A stretch of 64,000 nucleotides of DNA, taken from NCBI RefSeq assembly GCF_004011505.1, contig NZ_SAUN01000001.1, positions 8,335,501 to 8,399,500 on the forward strand. The letters are read 5' to 3'. Every line of letters starts with the position of its first letter. Positions within the stretch are counted from its first letter, which is position 1. A program made the position numbers and the translations under genes. The DNA comes from Nonomuraea polychroma. Lineage in GTDB: Bacteria > Actinomycetota > Actinomycetes > Streptosporangiales > Streptosporangiaceae. Below are positions 47,576-55,724 of this stretch, one piece after another. A model generated the notes under the pieces. The model searched no databases. It was not told the origin of the DNA and saw nothing but the letters and a program-made list of their open reading frames with translations.

Positions 47576-48475
47576 TCAGCCGATGACGTCGGCCAGGTCC
47601 AGGCCGGACAGGCGGTCGAGGTCGGACAGGATGTCGATCGTGGCGATCTTGCCGTCGGCGATGGTGAAGCTCATGACGGAGATCGGCTGACCGTCGCTGG
47701 TGATGATCAGCCCGGCGACACCGTTGATCAGCGCGGGGTGGCCGACGACGGCGGTTGTGCGGTGGAAAGTGCTGGCTCCGCCGGCCACGGCCGCAGCACC
47801 GCGGACGATCTTCATGCCGCCGGCGAGCGTACCTCCGTCGACGCGCAGCACCACGTCGGGATCGAGGACGGCCAGCAACGCGTCGAAGTCGCCGCCGCGG
47901 GCGGCGGCCATGAACGCGTCCACCACCCGGCGCTGATCGGCCAGATCCGGGTCGGGGCTCGGGGCGGCACCACGGACGCGCTGCCGCGCCCGGCTGGCGA
48001 GCTTCTTGGCCGTCGCGGGCGTCCGGTCCACGATGGGGGCGATCTCCTCGAACGGCAGGCCGAACATGTCATGCAACACGAACGCCAGCCGTTCCGCCGG
48101 CGTCAGAGATTCCAGCACCACCAGCAGCGCCAGCCCCACCGAGTCGGCCAGCAGCGCCTGCTGCTCCGGATCGCCGGCATCGGAAGCGTCATCACGGCTG
48201 ACCACCGGATCCGGCAGACGGTCCTCCAGCGGGTCCTCCCGCCGCACTTTCCTGGAACGCAGCATGTCCAGGCACACGCGGCCGACCACGGTGGTCAGCC
48301 AGCCCTCAAGGTTGTCGATGTCGTCGGCGTTCGAGCGAGCGAGCCGCAGCCACGCCTCCTGGACGGCGTCCTCCGCCTCCGTCAGCGAGCCGAGCATGCG
48401 GTACGCGACCGCCTTGAGATGGGGGCGGTGGCTCTCGAACTCGACGGCCAGAAAGTCATGGGGCTTCACGGTCAC
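47576..48475 (-). CDS. ECF sigma factor, SigJ/ECF41-56-like, with SnoaL-like extension
   Basis: A protein of 299 residues. Sigma 2 (AVAYRMLGSLTEAEDAVQEA, GWLTTVVGRVCLDMLRSR) and sigma 4 (AFVLHDMFGLPFEEIAPIVD, ATAKKLASRARQRV) are followed by a SnoaL-like domain of about 120 residues (RVVDAFMAAARGGDFDALLA, DGGTLAGG). The ECF41 motifs are only partly conserved (LPDPV for WLPEP, DGGT for DGGGR, no NPDKL), so it belongs near ECF41/ECF56 (SigJ-like). GTG 48475 has AGGAAAGGGA upstream. No obvious COE target gene is adjacent. Confidence 0.9.
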   Translation of the reverse strand: MTVKPHDFLAVEFESHRPHLKAVAYRMLGSLTEAEDAVQEAWLRLARSNADDIDNLEGWLTTVVGRVCLDMLRSRKVRREDPLEDRLPDPVVSRDDASDAGDPEQQALLADSVGLALLVVLESLTPAERLAFVLHDMFGLPFEEIAPIVDRTPATAKKLASRARQRVRGAAPSPDPDLADQRRVVDAFMAAARGGDFDALLAVLDPDVVLRVDGGTLAGGMKIVRGAAAVAGGASTFHRTTAVVGHPALINGVAGLIITSDGQPISVMSFTIADGKIATIDILSDLDRLSGLDLADVIG

Positions 48476-48558
48476 GTTCCCTTTCCTCAGCTGTCTCATA
48501 CCACTGACGGATCACAACGGGAAAAGGTGACACGAAGCGCGCCGGGCGGCACGTGACG

Positions 48559-49371
48559 TCAATCGTCTTCCTCGTTCCGGCGGTCGAGCTGCGATCGCAT
48601 GGCCTGCAGCTGAGCAAGCCAGAGGTCCGCCTCGCGGGGATCGAGCTCCCGCAGCCGGGAGATCTCCTCATTCCAGCCCTCGGCGGCCTCCTCGATCATC
48701 TCGCGGAACTTGTTCTCCAGCGCGCGCCGCCCGAACAGCAGACCGACCGCCGCGAACGGCCGGAGCCAGCCGCGCCCCCGCACGGCCAGCGTGAGGCCGA
48801 GCCGCCACGTCCCGCCATCCGCGGCCGCCGGGCTCACCTCCAGTCGTCCCTGCGCGAGCCGATGGCGGAGCTGGGCCGTCACCGGGGCGTTCTCGCCTCG
48901 TGACCCGCGGGCCTCCGCCAGCCGCCACCATCGGCGGCAATCGATCCGGATGATCCACGACAACCGGTGATAGCGCTTGCCGGCGTGATGGGCGCCGCCG
49001 ACCACGACGGTCTCCAGCGCGTCGGGGTTGCGCAGCCGCACCGTCCAGGTGGTCCTGTCGTTGCTGGGATGCCAGGTGGTGATGTCCGCGCTCACCTCTC
49101 TCCTGCGCTCCCACGAGGTGAGCACCATCTCGCTGGTCGTGCCGTTCCCGGCCGCGCCGTCCGCCGGGTCGGTGTGCCGCTGGTAACGCGCGCCGGCGGT
49201 CAGGTGGTTGCCCTCGACGAGGGTGACGTCGGCGAGGTCCTCATCGCCCTGGATCCATCCGTCGTCGTCCAGGGTCAAGCTGGCGGCGTGGTCGAGCATG
49301 GCGCGTACGTACTCCTCGACCCAGCCCCGCGGCAGTGCCGCGACGACGACCTCGCCGTGTAATCGGGCCAT
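48559..49371 (-). CDS. hypothetical protein, possible SRPBCC-like fold
   Basis: A soluble protein of about 270 residues. The central part alternates strands with charged loops (VTLVEGNHLTAGARYQRHTD, TTWTVRLRNPDALETVVVGG), and the C-terminal 50 residues form a long charged helix (EEISRLRELDPREADLWLAQ). The strand pattern with a basic FGRRALENKFREMIEEA helix could fit a START/SRPBCC fold, but I do not recognise a family. ATG 49371 or a GTG at 49386 may be the start. Confidence 0.6.
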   Translation of the reverse strand: MARLHGEVVVAALPRGWVEEYVRAMLDHAASLTLDDDGWIQGDEDLADVTLVEGNHLTAGARYQRHTDPADGAAGNGTTSEMVLTSWERRREVSADITTWHPSNDRTTWTVRLRNPDALETVVVGGAHHAGKRYHRLSWIIRIDCRRWWRLAEARGSRGENAPVTAQLRHRLAQGRLEVSPAAADGGTWRLGLTLAVRGRGWLRPFAAVGLLFGRRALENKFREMIEEAAEGWNEEISRLRELDPREADLWLAQLQAMRSQLDRRNEEDD

Positions 49372-49576
49372 ACGGCCAATCGTCACCGAGAAGCCGAACC
49401 GAAGTCCAGGATCACGGGACCAGGCACCATCGAAGGCGCCGCTGGACGATCGCGTCGGGTGGACGCGAGGACCAGACTCCCCCGTTCTCTGACTGTCGCC
49501 GCGAACGTGTCATAGGGAGCGCACCGAGAAGTGGTGCGTACGAAAACCGGTGGACGGCGTCGTTATGGTGACTCGC

Positions 49577-50302
49577 ATGAGTGTCGTGGACGTCGACCGG
49601 TTCGTCGCCGAAGGGTTCGTCAAGCTGGAGGCCGCCGTGCCGCGCGAGGTCGGGGACGCGGCCAGGGCGCTGGTGTGGCAGCAGATCGGCCTGTCGCCCG
49701 ACGATCCCTCCAGCTGGGACCGGCCCGTCGTGTGGGCCGCCGACCTGACCGGCCAAGGACCCTTCGGGGAGTTCATGCGCAGCTCGCGGCTGCATCAGGC
49801 GCTGGACGAGCTGGCCGGGCCTGGTGGGTGGGTGCCGCGCGGGTCCCTCGGCAACATGCCGATCCGGTTCCCCCGCGTTGCGCCGGCCGACGATCGGGGC
49901 TGGCACATCGACGCCTCCGTGGCCAGGCCCGACGGATCGTGGGCCGTGTCCGGGCGGCCGGAGACCATGTTGCTGCTCGTGTTGTTGTCCGAGGTGGGCG
50001 ACGACGACGCGGCGACCCGCATCAGGGTGGGCTCGCATCGTGACGCCGTACGCGTGCTGGGCGAGCAGGTGCTCGACCCGTTCGAGGCGGGGCCGCTGCT
50101 GGACACGGCCTCCAAGGACCGGCCGGTGACGCACGCGACCGGGCAGCCGGGTGACATCTTCCTCGTGCACCCGCTGACCGTGCACGCGGCGGACGAGCAC
50201 CGCGGGACGCGGCCGCGGTTCATGGCCCAGGCGCCGGTGTTCCTGACCGCGCCGGTCTCACCGGGCGAGGGCACCGCCCTGGCACGCGCCGTCCTCGATT
50301 GA
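49577..50302 (+). CDS. phytanoyl-CoA dioxygenase family (Fe(II)/2-oxoglutarate) protein
   Basis: A protein of about 241 residues with the 2-oxoglutarate dioxygenase facial triad visible as His-x-Asp in RGWHIDASV and the distal His in LTVHAADEHRGTRPRFMAQ, where Arg would bind 2-oxoglutarate. FVAEGFVKLEAAVP at the N-terminus is the usual PhyH opening. Substrate unknown. ATG 49577 is chosen with GGTGA upstream; ATG 49565 is an alternative. Directly behind the stop codon, in the same frame, lies a fragment of ribosomal protein S15. Confidence 0.85.
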   Translation: MSVVDVDRFVAEGFVKLEAAVPREVGDAARALVWQQIGLSPDDPSSWDRPVVWAADLTGQGPFGEFMRSSRLHQALDELAGPGGWVPRGSLGNMPIRFPRVAPADDRGWHIDASVARPDGSWAVSGRPETMLLLVLLSEVGDDDAATRIRVGSHRDAVRVLGEQVLDPFEAGPLLDTASKDRPVTHATGQPGDIFLVHPLTVHAADEHRGTRPRFMAQAPVFLTAPVSPGEGTALARAVLD

Positions 50303-50314
50303 TCGTCCAGTGCC

Positions 50315-50422
50315 GTGACCGGCGTGCGCCGAAACCGGTTGCGCCGGCTGCTGACGTATCTACGCAAAACCGACGTCCAGCGCTACCGGCGCCTCATGGA
50401 ACGCCTCGCGCTGCGCCGGTGA
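50315..50422 (+). pseudogene. rpsO: 3' fragment of rpsO (ribosomal protein S15)
   Basis: A 35-codon frame encodes RRNRLRRLLTYLRKTDVQRY and RRLMERLALRR, which corresponds closely to the conserved C-terminal helix of S15 (usually xxRRRLLxYLxKxDxxRYxxLIxRLGLRR). The first two thirds of S15 are absent. A GTG at 50315 exists without a ribosome binding site. It is in the same frame as, and 12 bases after, the dioxygenase stop codon. The housekeeping rpsO must be elsewhere. This looks like a gene fragment left by a rearrangement. Confidence 0.65.
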
Positions 50423-50518
50423 CGCCTGTGCCGGGGAAGGTTTCCGGTCACGGCACCAGAGACGAATGTCGCGAGTTGGGCGGTTCCTCGTCCCGGGCGC
50501 GGGCCGTACCGTGCAGGC

Positions 50519-50974
50519 ATGGAGGCAGTGGGGTATTGGTCCACCGTCCATATCTACCCGAACGATATGGAAGCCCAGTGGTTGGCCATCCGCGATGATG
50601 GCGCGGGCTGGTGGATGCGCGGCAACGTCTTCGAGTTCGATTCCTACCGGTTCTTCTGGCGCGAACCGCGAACCGGCATGCTGGAGCTGCGCATCACCGG
50701 TTACCAGATGGGTGCTTGGAGCCATCGCCGCTTCCGGCCGTCGGTCCGAAATGCCGAGCATCACCGGAGGACGGTCCGCTACGACGCGAAGACCGACTAC
50801 AACGCGGTGGGCGAACTGACGACGGTGCTGGAGCTGAGCCCTGTGACGGTCCCCGGCTTCTTCTGGAGCGAGCGCTTCGCCTGGGAGGGCTCGAGAGCGC
50901 CCCGGTCGGGAAATCCCTGGGCCACAGTCGGTCGAGCTCGGTTTGGGGGAAGGGTGTCACGTCCACGTCGTTGA
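50519..50974 (+). CDS. hypothetical protein (151 aa)
   Basis: A soluble protein of 151 residues rich in aromatic residues: VGYWSTVHIYPNDMEAQWLA, GAGWWMRGNVFEFDSYRFFW and TVPGFFWSERFAWEG. The spaced strands suggest a small beta-rich domain. The C-terminal 25 residues are basic and probably disordered. No family is recognised. ATG 50519 is preceded by only weak purines. It is convergent with the 46-residue gene at 50991-51131. Confidence 0.6.
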   Translation: MEAVGYWSTVHIYPNDMEAQWLAIRDDGAGWWMRGNVFEFDSYRFFWREPRTGMLELRITGYQMGAWSHRRFRPSVRNAEHHRRTVRYDAKTDYNAVGELTTVLELSPVTVPGFFWSERFAWEGSRAPRSGNPWATVGRARFGGRVSRPRR

Positions 50975-50990
50975 CGAGGACGTTGTCCGG

Positions 50991-51131
50991 TCAGTGCTCC
51001 GGACGGCCCTCGTCGGCCCGGTGGACGCGGGTCCAGGTGGTGCCGCACCGGCAGCCGTACTCCTCGACCAGCTCTCCGCTCTCGGTGACCGCCAGGCCGT
51101 TGTTCACCCGGACGTGGACGTGTTCGCTCAT
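50991..51131 (-). CDS. 46-residue protein with a CxC motif
   Basis: A very small gene with a strong GAAGGAAGG ribosome binding site 5 bases before ATG 51131. The product starts MSEHVHVRVNNGLAVTESG and has LVEEYGCRCGTTWTRVH, so two Cys with a nearby His could bind metal. The composition is that of a normal protein and the frame has good codon-position bias. It may be a conserved small actinobacterial protein of unknown function. Confidence 0.65.
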   Translation of the reverse strand: MSEHVHVRVNNGLAVTESGELVEEYGCRCGTTWTRVHRADEGRPEH

Positions 51132-51252
51132 GGGGGCCTTCCTTCGGGGGATCGGCGGGGACGCCCGTGCACCGCGCGCCAGGGCAGGCGTTTGCGCAGT
51201 TCACAGGGGGTACGCCTAGCGTACGTCACGGGAGTTCGGGTGGGTGCATCGG

Positions 51253-51807
51253 TCACGCGGGGCCGATGAGGCCGAGGTCGAACTGGACCTCGACGTCGTC
51301 GCTGAGTTTGAGCGCGCCGAACAACGCCGAGTACGGCCGGATCCCCCATCGGGACTGCTGGACGACCGCCGAGCCCTGGACACGGCCGTCGGTCAGCGAG
51401 CCCCGCACGATGACGGGCTGCGTGACACCGACGAGGGCGAGATCGCCTTCGAGGCGGAACGACTCCTCGGTTCCCTCCACCCGGGTCGACCGGAAGTTGA
51501 TCGTCGGATGGCGATCGGTGTGCAGGATCTTCTCCCGGATGATTTTCTCGATCTCGCCACGATCGGAGCCGGTCAGCGGCTTGATACCGCCGGTCCCTTC
51601 GCGCACCTCGATCGACTCGGCGTCGACCTCGACGGTCACCGACGACTCGGCCGGAGCGGCGGGGTCGATCGTGGCGTCGCCGCGCCAGCGGGTGACCTCG
51701 AGAGTGAGATCATGGCCGGCCTTCGCGCCGAGCCCGGTACGGGTCGTCTTGACGAGGAGCCGGCCGGACTCGGGTCCCAGTGTGTAGCTACCAGCGGTAA
51801 TGCTCAC
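51253..51807 (-). CDS. YceI-family lipid-binding protein
   Basis: A protein of 184 residues with the YceI lipocalin-like barrel pattern: GSYTLGPESGRLLVKTTRTG at the start, HDLTLEVTRW, ESSVTVEVDAESIEVREG, HPTINFRSTRVEG and GDLALVGVTQPVIV. Relatives bind polyisoprenoids or other amphiphiles. There is no signal peptide, so it acts in the cytoplasm, unlike E. coli YceI. Start ATG 51807 is unambiguous. Confidence 0.88.
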   Translation of the reverse strand: MSITAGSYTLGPESGRLLVKTTRTGLGAKAGHDLTLEVTRWRGDATIDPAAPAESSVTVEVDAESIEVREGTGGIKPLTGSDRGEIEKIIREKILHTDRHPTINFRSTRVEGTEESFRLEGDLALVGVTQPVIVRGSLTDGRVQGSAVVQQSRWGIRPYSALFGALKLSDDVEVQFDLGLIGPA

Positions 51808-51906
51808 TCTTCCAGGCTAGCCATCAGTCGTGAGGACCCGCCGTTGGGCGCGCCAGGACGTCAGAAGTCGTCCGGCGTCGCCCCGTCACCCGACCCCGCG
51901 AACGCT

Positions 51907-52233
51907 TCACTGCCGGCGCTGAGCGCCTTCCTTGTCCAGCAGCCGATCGAGCCTCAGCTTCAGGTGGTTCAGGTCGCTCCGGAGGGTGGCGTACTGTTCC
52001 AGCGCATCGGACCGAGTAGGCGTGATCTGTTCGTTCACCTGCCGGCGCAGACCTGCGATCTCGTCGCCGAGAGCCGCCAGGTCTTGGGTGATCTCGGCTC
52101 GGGTATACGCGATCTGGGCTATCGCCTGAGCGACGGCGATCCCGATGGCCGTGTTGACGCCGTTCGGTCCCGTGCTCGACTCGAGCTCTTTCACCCGGAG
52201 CTTCAAGTCGAGGATCTCCACCTCTACGTTCAC
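51907..52233 (-). CDS. coiled-coil hypothetical protein (108 aa)
   Basis: A protein of 108 residues built of heptad-like helices: EILDLKLRVKELESS at the N-terminus, an Ala/Ile-rich middle helix (AIGIAVAQAIAQIAYTRAEI) and a second coiled coil (LRSDLNHLKLRLDRLLDKE). It probably oligomerises. I do not recognise a family. It lies upstream of YceI on the same strand with a 99-base gap and may share its transcript. Confidence 0.6.
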   Translation of the reverse strand: MNVEVEILDLKLRVKELESSTGPNGVNTAIGIAVAQAIAQIAYTRAEITQDLAALGDEIAGLRRQVNEQITPTRSDALEQYATLRSDLNHLKLRLDRLLDKEGAQRRQ

Positions 52234-52683
52234 GCACCCCTACCTTTGGATGTTGCTGGACGGGAGTCCGGGCCAGAGGGGGGCGACCTCGGTTCCCACG
52301 GTCTGCGAACACATGGTGGCAAGTGATCATCGCTCGTCGCCACCGACGCCGGAGCGGCCGGGTGTGGATTTCTTCGCCGCGGTAGTGGTGCATCGGTCGG
52401 AGAACATCCCGCTGCGTCCCGTTCCCGACCGTCTTTTCGGGGGAGGAAAGCCATCCCGGAACGGGACTGGGACCAGGGCCCAGCGCCAGGGCCATGGCCA
52501 GCACCCTCACTCGGCCGGCGAGCGCCTTCTTCGCTTTCCCTGTGCAAAAGTTTTGGCGCATTTCCCCGCAAAAGCGCTGATCAGGGATCCGCAAAACGTA
52601 AAAACGGCCTCCAGTATTGCGGCGGATCGAGCATCCTGAGCACGGGCATCACGCTCCCCCACCTCTGTACACAAGGAGCCCGC
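52234..52683. other. 450-bp divergent intergenic region, no gene seen
   Basis: Only overlapping frames without recognisable product or ribosome binding site are present. The right part is relatively AT-rich and has three copies of GCAAAA(G/C) at 52544, 52568 and 52591 (24 and 23 bases apart), which may be regulator sites or part of the promoter for the gene at 52684. Confidence 0.45.
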
Positions 52684-53799
52684 GTGACCCGGTACGCCGT
52701 TGACCAAGTCCGTAACGCGCTCATCGCTTACTGGAGCACCGGCATCGGCGAGGTCGCCACCACCGTGGCCGAGCTTCCCCCGGGACCGAACGCCCTCCGC
52801 CTTGCCACCTGCCTGACGGAGCTGTCACAGGCCTGCTGGCGCTGTTACACCCATCCAGCCAGTGCCGCCGACCAGCACGGGCCGGGCAGCATCGGCTGGT
52901 ACCGCCGGCGAGAACGTGATGCCTTCACCGTTGTCGTACCGGCTCTGACCAGACACCATCGGCCGGTCAACGATGCCTCCTCGGCCACCGGGGTCGAAAA
53001 GATCGCCTACCGCGTCGGCCGCAGCCTGCACGCGCTCGGCGCGCCCCGCGTAACAGCCCGTATCATCACCGAGGTCGCCGCCGAACTGGCCGCCATCGAA
53101 CAAGCCGAACTCGGCGATCTGAGGGCGCGGGCCCGGCAGGCCGTCGTCCTCAGCCGCGAGGACGCCTCACCGCTCCAGGTCGCCCAGGCTGACGCCATAC
53201 TCCACCGGCATCCGTTCGGCGCGGAAGAGCTGTTCACGCAGATCGAGCCCACGGCCGCCGCCGTCGCCGCCGCTCATTGGCTGCACGCCGCGGCCGTCAC
53301 CATCGCCGGCCAGAGCCGCCTCCACCCGGCGCGGCTCCTCACCGAGGTCGACCGGGTCAAAGCCGCAGCCAGGGACAGCCTCGCCGAGATCATCGGTGCG
53401 ATGAACGCGGGCTCCTCGCCCTGGCAGGCGGTCATGCCGATGATCCGCAACGCCCTGCACGTCGCCGAAGGCCACCTGCGCGGCGTCGCCCAGGCCAAGC
53501 ACCGTATTTCCGCAGCCGAAGACCTCATCTCGAAGGCCCACGACAACCACCCCGAACTCAACCTCGGTCTCGAGTCGGTCTATCTGCCCATAAGTCCGAT
53601 CAATCCCACCCGCCCGGCCCTCGACCTCCTCGAGAACCTCCTGACCGGCATCCACAGTTGCTGGGCGTTGTACACGCACTATGCGGACACCTTCAGCGGC
53701 AGGGAACCGGACGGTGATCCGCCGCGACTTCGTCGCACCGAAGCGTTTCTCACCGAGGTCCGCCGGGCTGCGGCGGCTCGCCGCAGCCATCTGCTGTAG
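52684..53799 (+). CDS. large helical hypothetical protein (371 aa)
   Basis: A soluble, Ala-rich, largely helical protein of 371 residues starting at GTG 52684 with AAGGAG 7 bases upstream. Recognisable stretches are YRVGRSLHALGAPRVTARII, AEELFTQIEPTAAAVAAAHW and RTEAFLTEVRRAAAARRSHL. There are no transmembrane segments, signal peptide or catalytic motifs that I can name. No family is recognised. It stands alone downstream of a long divergent region, which suggests dedicated regulation. Confidence 0.7.
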   Translation: MTRYAVDQVRNALIAYWSTGIGEVATTVAELPPGPNALRLATCLTELSQACWRCYTHPASAADQHGPGSIGWYRRRERDAFTVVVPALTRHHRPVNDASSATGVEKIAYRVGRSLHALGAPRVTARIITEVAAELAAIEQAELGDLRARARQAVVLSREDASPLQVAQADAILHRHPFGAEELFTQIEPTAAAVAAAHWLHAAAVTIAGQSRLHPARLLTEVDRVKAAARDSLAEIIGAMNAGSSPWQAVMPMIRNALHVAEGHLRGVAQAKHRISAAEDLISKAHDNHPELNLGLESVYLPISPINPTRPALDLLENLLTGIHSCWALYTHYADTFSGREPDGDPPRLRRTEAFLTEVRRAAAARRSHLL

Positions 53800-53870
53800 C
53801 TCACGTCGGTGACCGGCTCCGCGCTCGATAAGGTCGTGAGCTGACCGGATCTGACCGAGAGGCACACCAG

Positions 53871-54341
53871 ATGGCTCCGAACATCGCGACCGCACGCCGC
53901 GTCGACCTGCCCGAACTTCTCGAGTTTCTCCGCCTCAGGCACCATGGCCTGCTGTCGACGACCCGTGCGGACAGTCGGCCGCAGTTGTCGCCGGTCAGCT
54001 GCGGGGTCGACGAGGGCGGCCGGATCGTGGTCTCCACCTATCCCGACCGCGCCAAGGCACGCAACGCCCGCCGCGACGACCGGGTGTCGATCTGCGTGTT
54101 GTCCGATGACTGGAACGGCCCGTACGTGCAGGTCGACGGGCACGCGGAAGTGCTGGACATGCCGGAGGCCCTTGACGCGCTCGTCGAGTACTACCGGTGC
54201 ATCGCCGGCGAGCACCCGGACTGGGACGAATACCGCGCCGCCATGCGGCGTCAGGACAAGTCGCTGATCCGCATCCACATTGACCGCTGGGGGCCGATCG
54301 CGACCGGCGGTTTCCCCGCCCGCCTGGTGTCGGGGGACTGA
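53871..54341 (+). CDS. PPOX-class F420-dependent oxidoreductase-like protein
   Basis: A split-barrel flavin/F420-binding protein of 156 residues. Matching features are FLRLRHHGLLSTTRADSRPQ, SPVSCGVDEGGRIVVSTYPD, RAKARNARRDDRVSICVL and PYVQVDGHAEVLDMPEAL, typical of the PPOX-class F420-dependent (Rv1155-like) group of the pyridoxamine phosphate oxidase superfamily. It likely uses F420H2 or FMN to reduce an unknown small molecule. ATG 53871 is preceded by GAGAGGCAC. It is monocistronic or leads into the DUF1772 gene 71 bases downstream. Confidence 0.85.
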   Translation: MAPNIATARRVDLPELLEFLRLRHHGLLSTTRADSRPQLSPVSCGVDEGGRIVVSTYPDRAKARNARRDDRVSICVLSDDWNGPYVQVDGHAEVLDMPEALDALVEYYRCIAGEHPDWDEYRAAMRRQDKSLIRIHIDRWGPIATGGFPARLVSGD

Positions 54342-54412
54342 CACACGTAGACGGTCGCTTATGCGGGTGAGCGGGCTGTGCATGGACCGTCTCATCCGCT
54401 GAGCGTCACCAT

Positions 54413-54859
54413 GTGAGCATGCTGATACTCGTTCTGCTCACGCTCGCCCTGCACGCCGCCATCGCCGGTCTCTTCTACACCTTCTCCATGTCCGTGATGC
54501 CGGGTCTGAACGCCATCGCGCCCGCCCAGGCCGAAGAGGCGATGCGGAGTGTCAATCAGAAGATCCTCAACCCGTGGCTCTACATCCCGTTCCTCGGCGC
54601 GCCGCTCGCGGCGCTGGTGGCGGGGTTACTCGGGGAGGCTCCGGCCGCCCTGTGGTTCTTCTCCGCCGCCGCGGTCAACTTCGCCGGCTCGTTCCTCGTG
54701 ACGGTGGCGATCAACGTGCCGATGAACAACGCGCTCAACGCCGGAACCATGTCGTGGAAGGACTATTCGCCGAGGTGGACGGCCTGGAACACGCTGCGTG
54801 CCGTGGCGTCCTTCATCAGCCTCGTCCTGGTCGCGATCGGCCTGACGACTGTGGTTTAG
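54413..54859 (+). CDS. DUF1772-type membrane protein
   Basis: A protein of 148 residues with four transmembrane helices. It has the pattern AGLFYTFSMSVMPGL in helix 1, and VAINVPMNNALNAGTMSWKD followed by WTAWNTLRAVASF, which is the DUF1772 (anthrone oxygenase-like) signature. Some relatives act as cofactor-free anthrone oxygenases in polyketide tailoring; most are uncharacterised. GTG 54413 or ATG 54419 may be the start. Confidence 0.82.
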   Translation: MSMLILVLLTLALHAAIAGLFYTFSMSVMPGLNAIAPAQAEEAMRSVNQKILNPWLYIPFLGAPLAALVAGLLGEAPAALWFFSAAAVNFAGSFLVTVAINVPMNNALNAGTMSWKDYSPRWTAWNTLRAVASFISLVLVAIGLTTVV

Positions 54860-54870
54860 CGTACAAATCA

Positions 54871-54884
54871 GCCAAAATCTTGGC
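54871..54884. promoter_or_regulatory. short inverted repeat upstream of the secreted repeat-protein gene
   Basis: GCCAA (54871-54875) and TTGGC (54880-54884) form a 5-bp inverted repeat around AATC, with a further GGCCAAA half-site at about 54902. It is close to the start of the secreted repeat-protein gene and could be an operator. Confidence 0.25.
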
Positions 54885-54947
54885 GCTATCCCTCAAATTC
54901 GGCCAAACTAGCTCCCATGTCTGATCGTTCACTGGGAGACACCATGC

Positions 54948-55715
54948 GTGCACTGTTCGCGATTTCGCCAGGGCCCCGCGTTGGACCGGAGGGGGTTCTT
55001 CACCCTGACCGGCGCCGCGGGCCTGGCCACGCTGGGATTGACCGGTACGGCGGAGGCGGCCGCCCGCTACCGCTTCTTCAACCGCCGCATTCCGGACGAG
55101 GCCCACCGGCGGATGGGCAAGATGGCGTCCGCCGGCATCACCTCGTTCTCGTTCACGCCGTCCAACGGCTGGGTCATCGTGACCCAGAACGGCGGATATT
55201 TCGCCCGTAACATCCCGGACGAGTGCTTCTCCAAGCTCAAGCAGCTGATCGCCGCCGGAAACAGGATCCACTGCGTCGCGTTCCCCCCAGGGGGCGGCAA
55301 CAGCTGGGTGATCACCGGCGACAAGACGTTCTACGCCCGCAACATCCCCGACGAGTGCTACCGGAAGATCCTCGCCTACTACAAGAGCGGCCAGCAGGTC
55401 ATGCACGTCGCTTTCCCGCCCGGGGGCGGCAACAGCTGGGTCGTGGTCGCCACGAACGGCTTCTTCGCCCGCAACATCGACGAGGAGTGCTACCAGCGGA
55501 TGCGCACCATGTCGCGGGGCGGACGTCGCATCACGCGGGTGGCCTTCCCCTACACCGGCGGGTGGACGGTCATCGCCGGGAACGCGTTCTACGCGCGCAA
55601 CATCGACGAGGAATGCTTCCAGCAGATGAAGAAGTTCGGCGCGGCCGGTTACCAGATTCACAACGTGGCCTTCTCCCCGGTCGGCAACGCCTGGTCGCTG
55701 AGCTCCCGCGGCTGA
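54948..55715 (+). CDS. secreted protein of five tandem approx. 44-residue repeats
   Basis: A protein of about 255 residues with a Tat-like leader (DRRGFFTLTGAAGLATLGLT) and then five repeats. The consensus is ARNIPDECYxKMxxxxxxG, then IxxVAFPPGGGNSWVVxxxx. Each of repeats 2-5 has one Cys in the DEC position; the first is degenerate (DEAH). The repeats fill the mature protein, so it is probably a closed or solenoid beta structure, such as a propeller-like array. No family is recognised. The start is uncertain: GTG 54948 or TTG near 54981. ATG 54944 and ATG 54917 lie in another frame. Confidence 0.7.
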   Translation: MHCSRFRQGPALDRRGFFTLTGAAGLATLGLTGTAEAAARYRFFNRRIPDEAHRRMGKMASAGITSFSFTPSNGWVIVTQNGGYFARNIPDECFSKLKQLIAAGNRIHCVAFPPGGGNSWVITGDKTFYARNIPDECYRKILAYYKSGQQVMHVAFPPGGGNSWVVVATNGFFARNIDEECYQRMRTMSRGGRRITRVAFPYTGGWTVIAGNAFYARNIDEECFQQMKKFGAAGYQIHNVAFSPVGNAWSLSSRG

Positions 55716-55724
55716 CGTGCGGGC

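Noticed and set aside
53798..53842. AGCTCACG and CGTGAGCT inverted repeat after the 371-residue gene
   Set aside because: The 29-base loop is too long for a convincing terminator, and no T-tract follows; left as chance.
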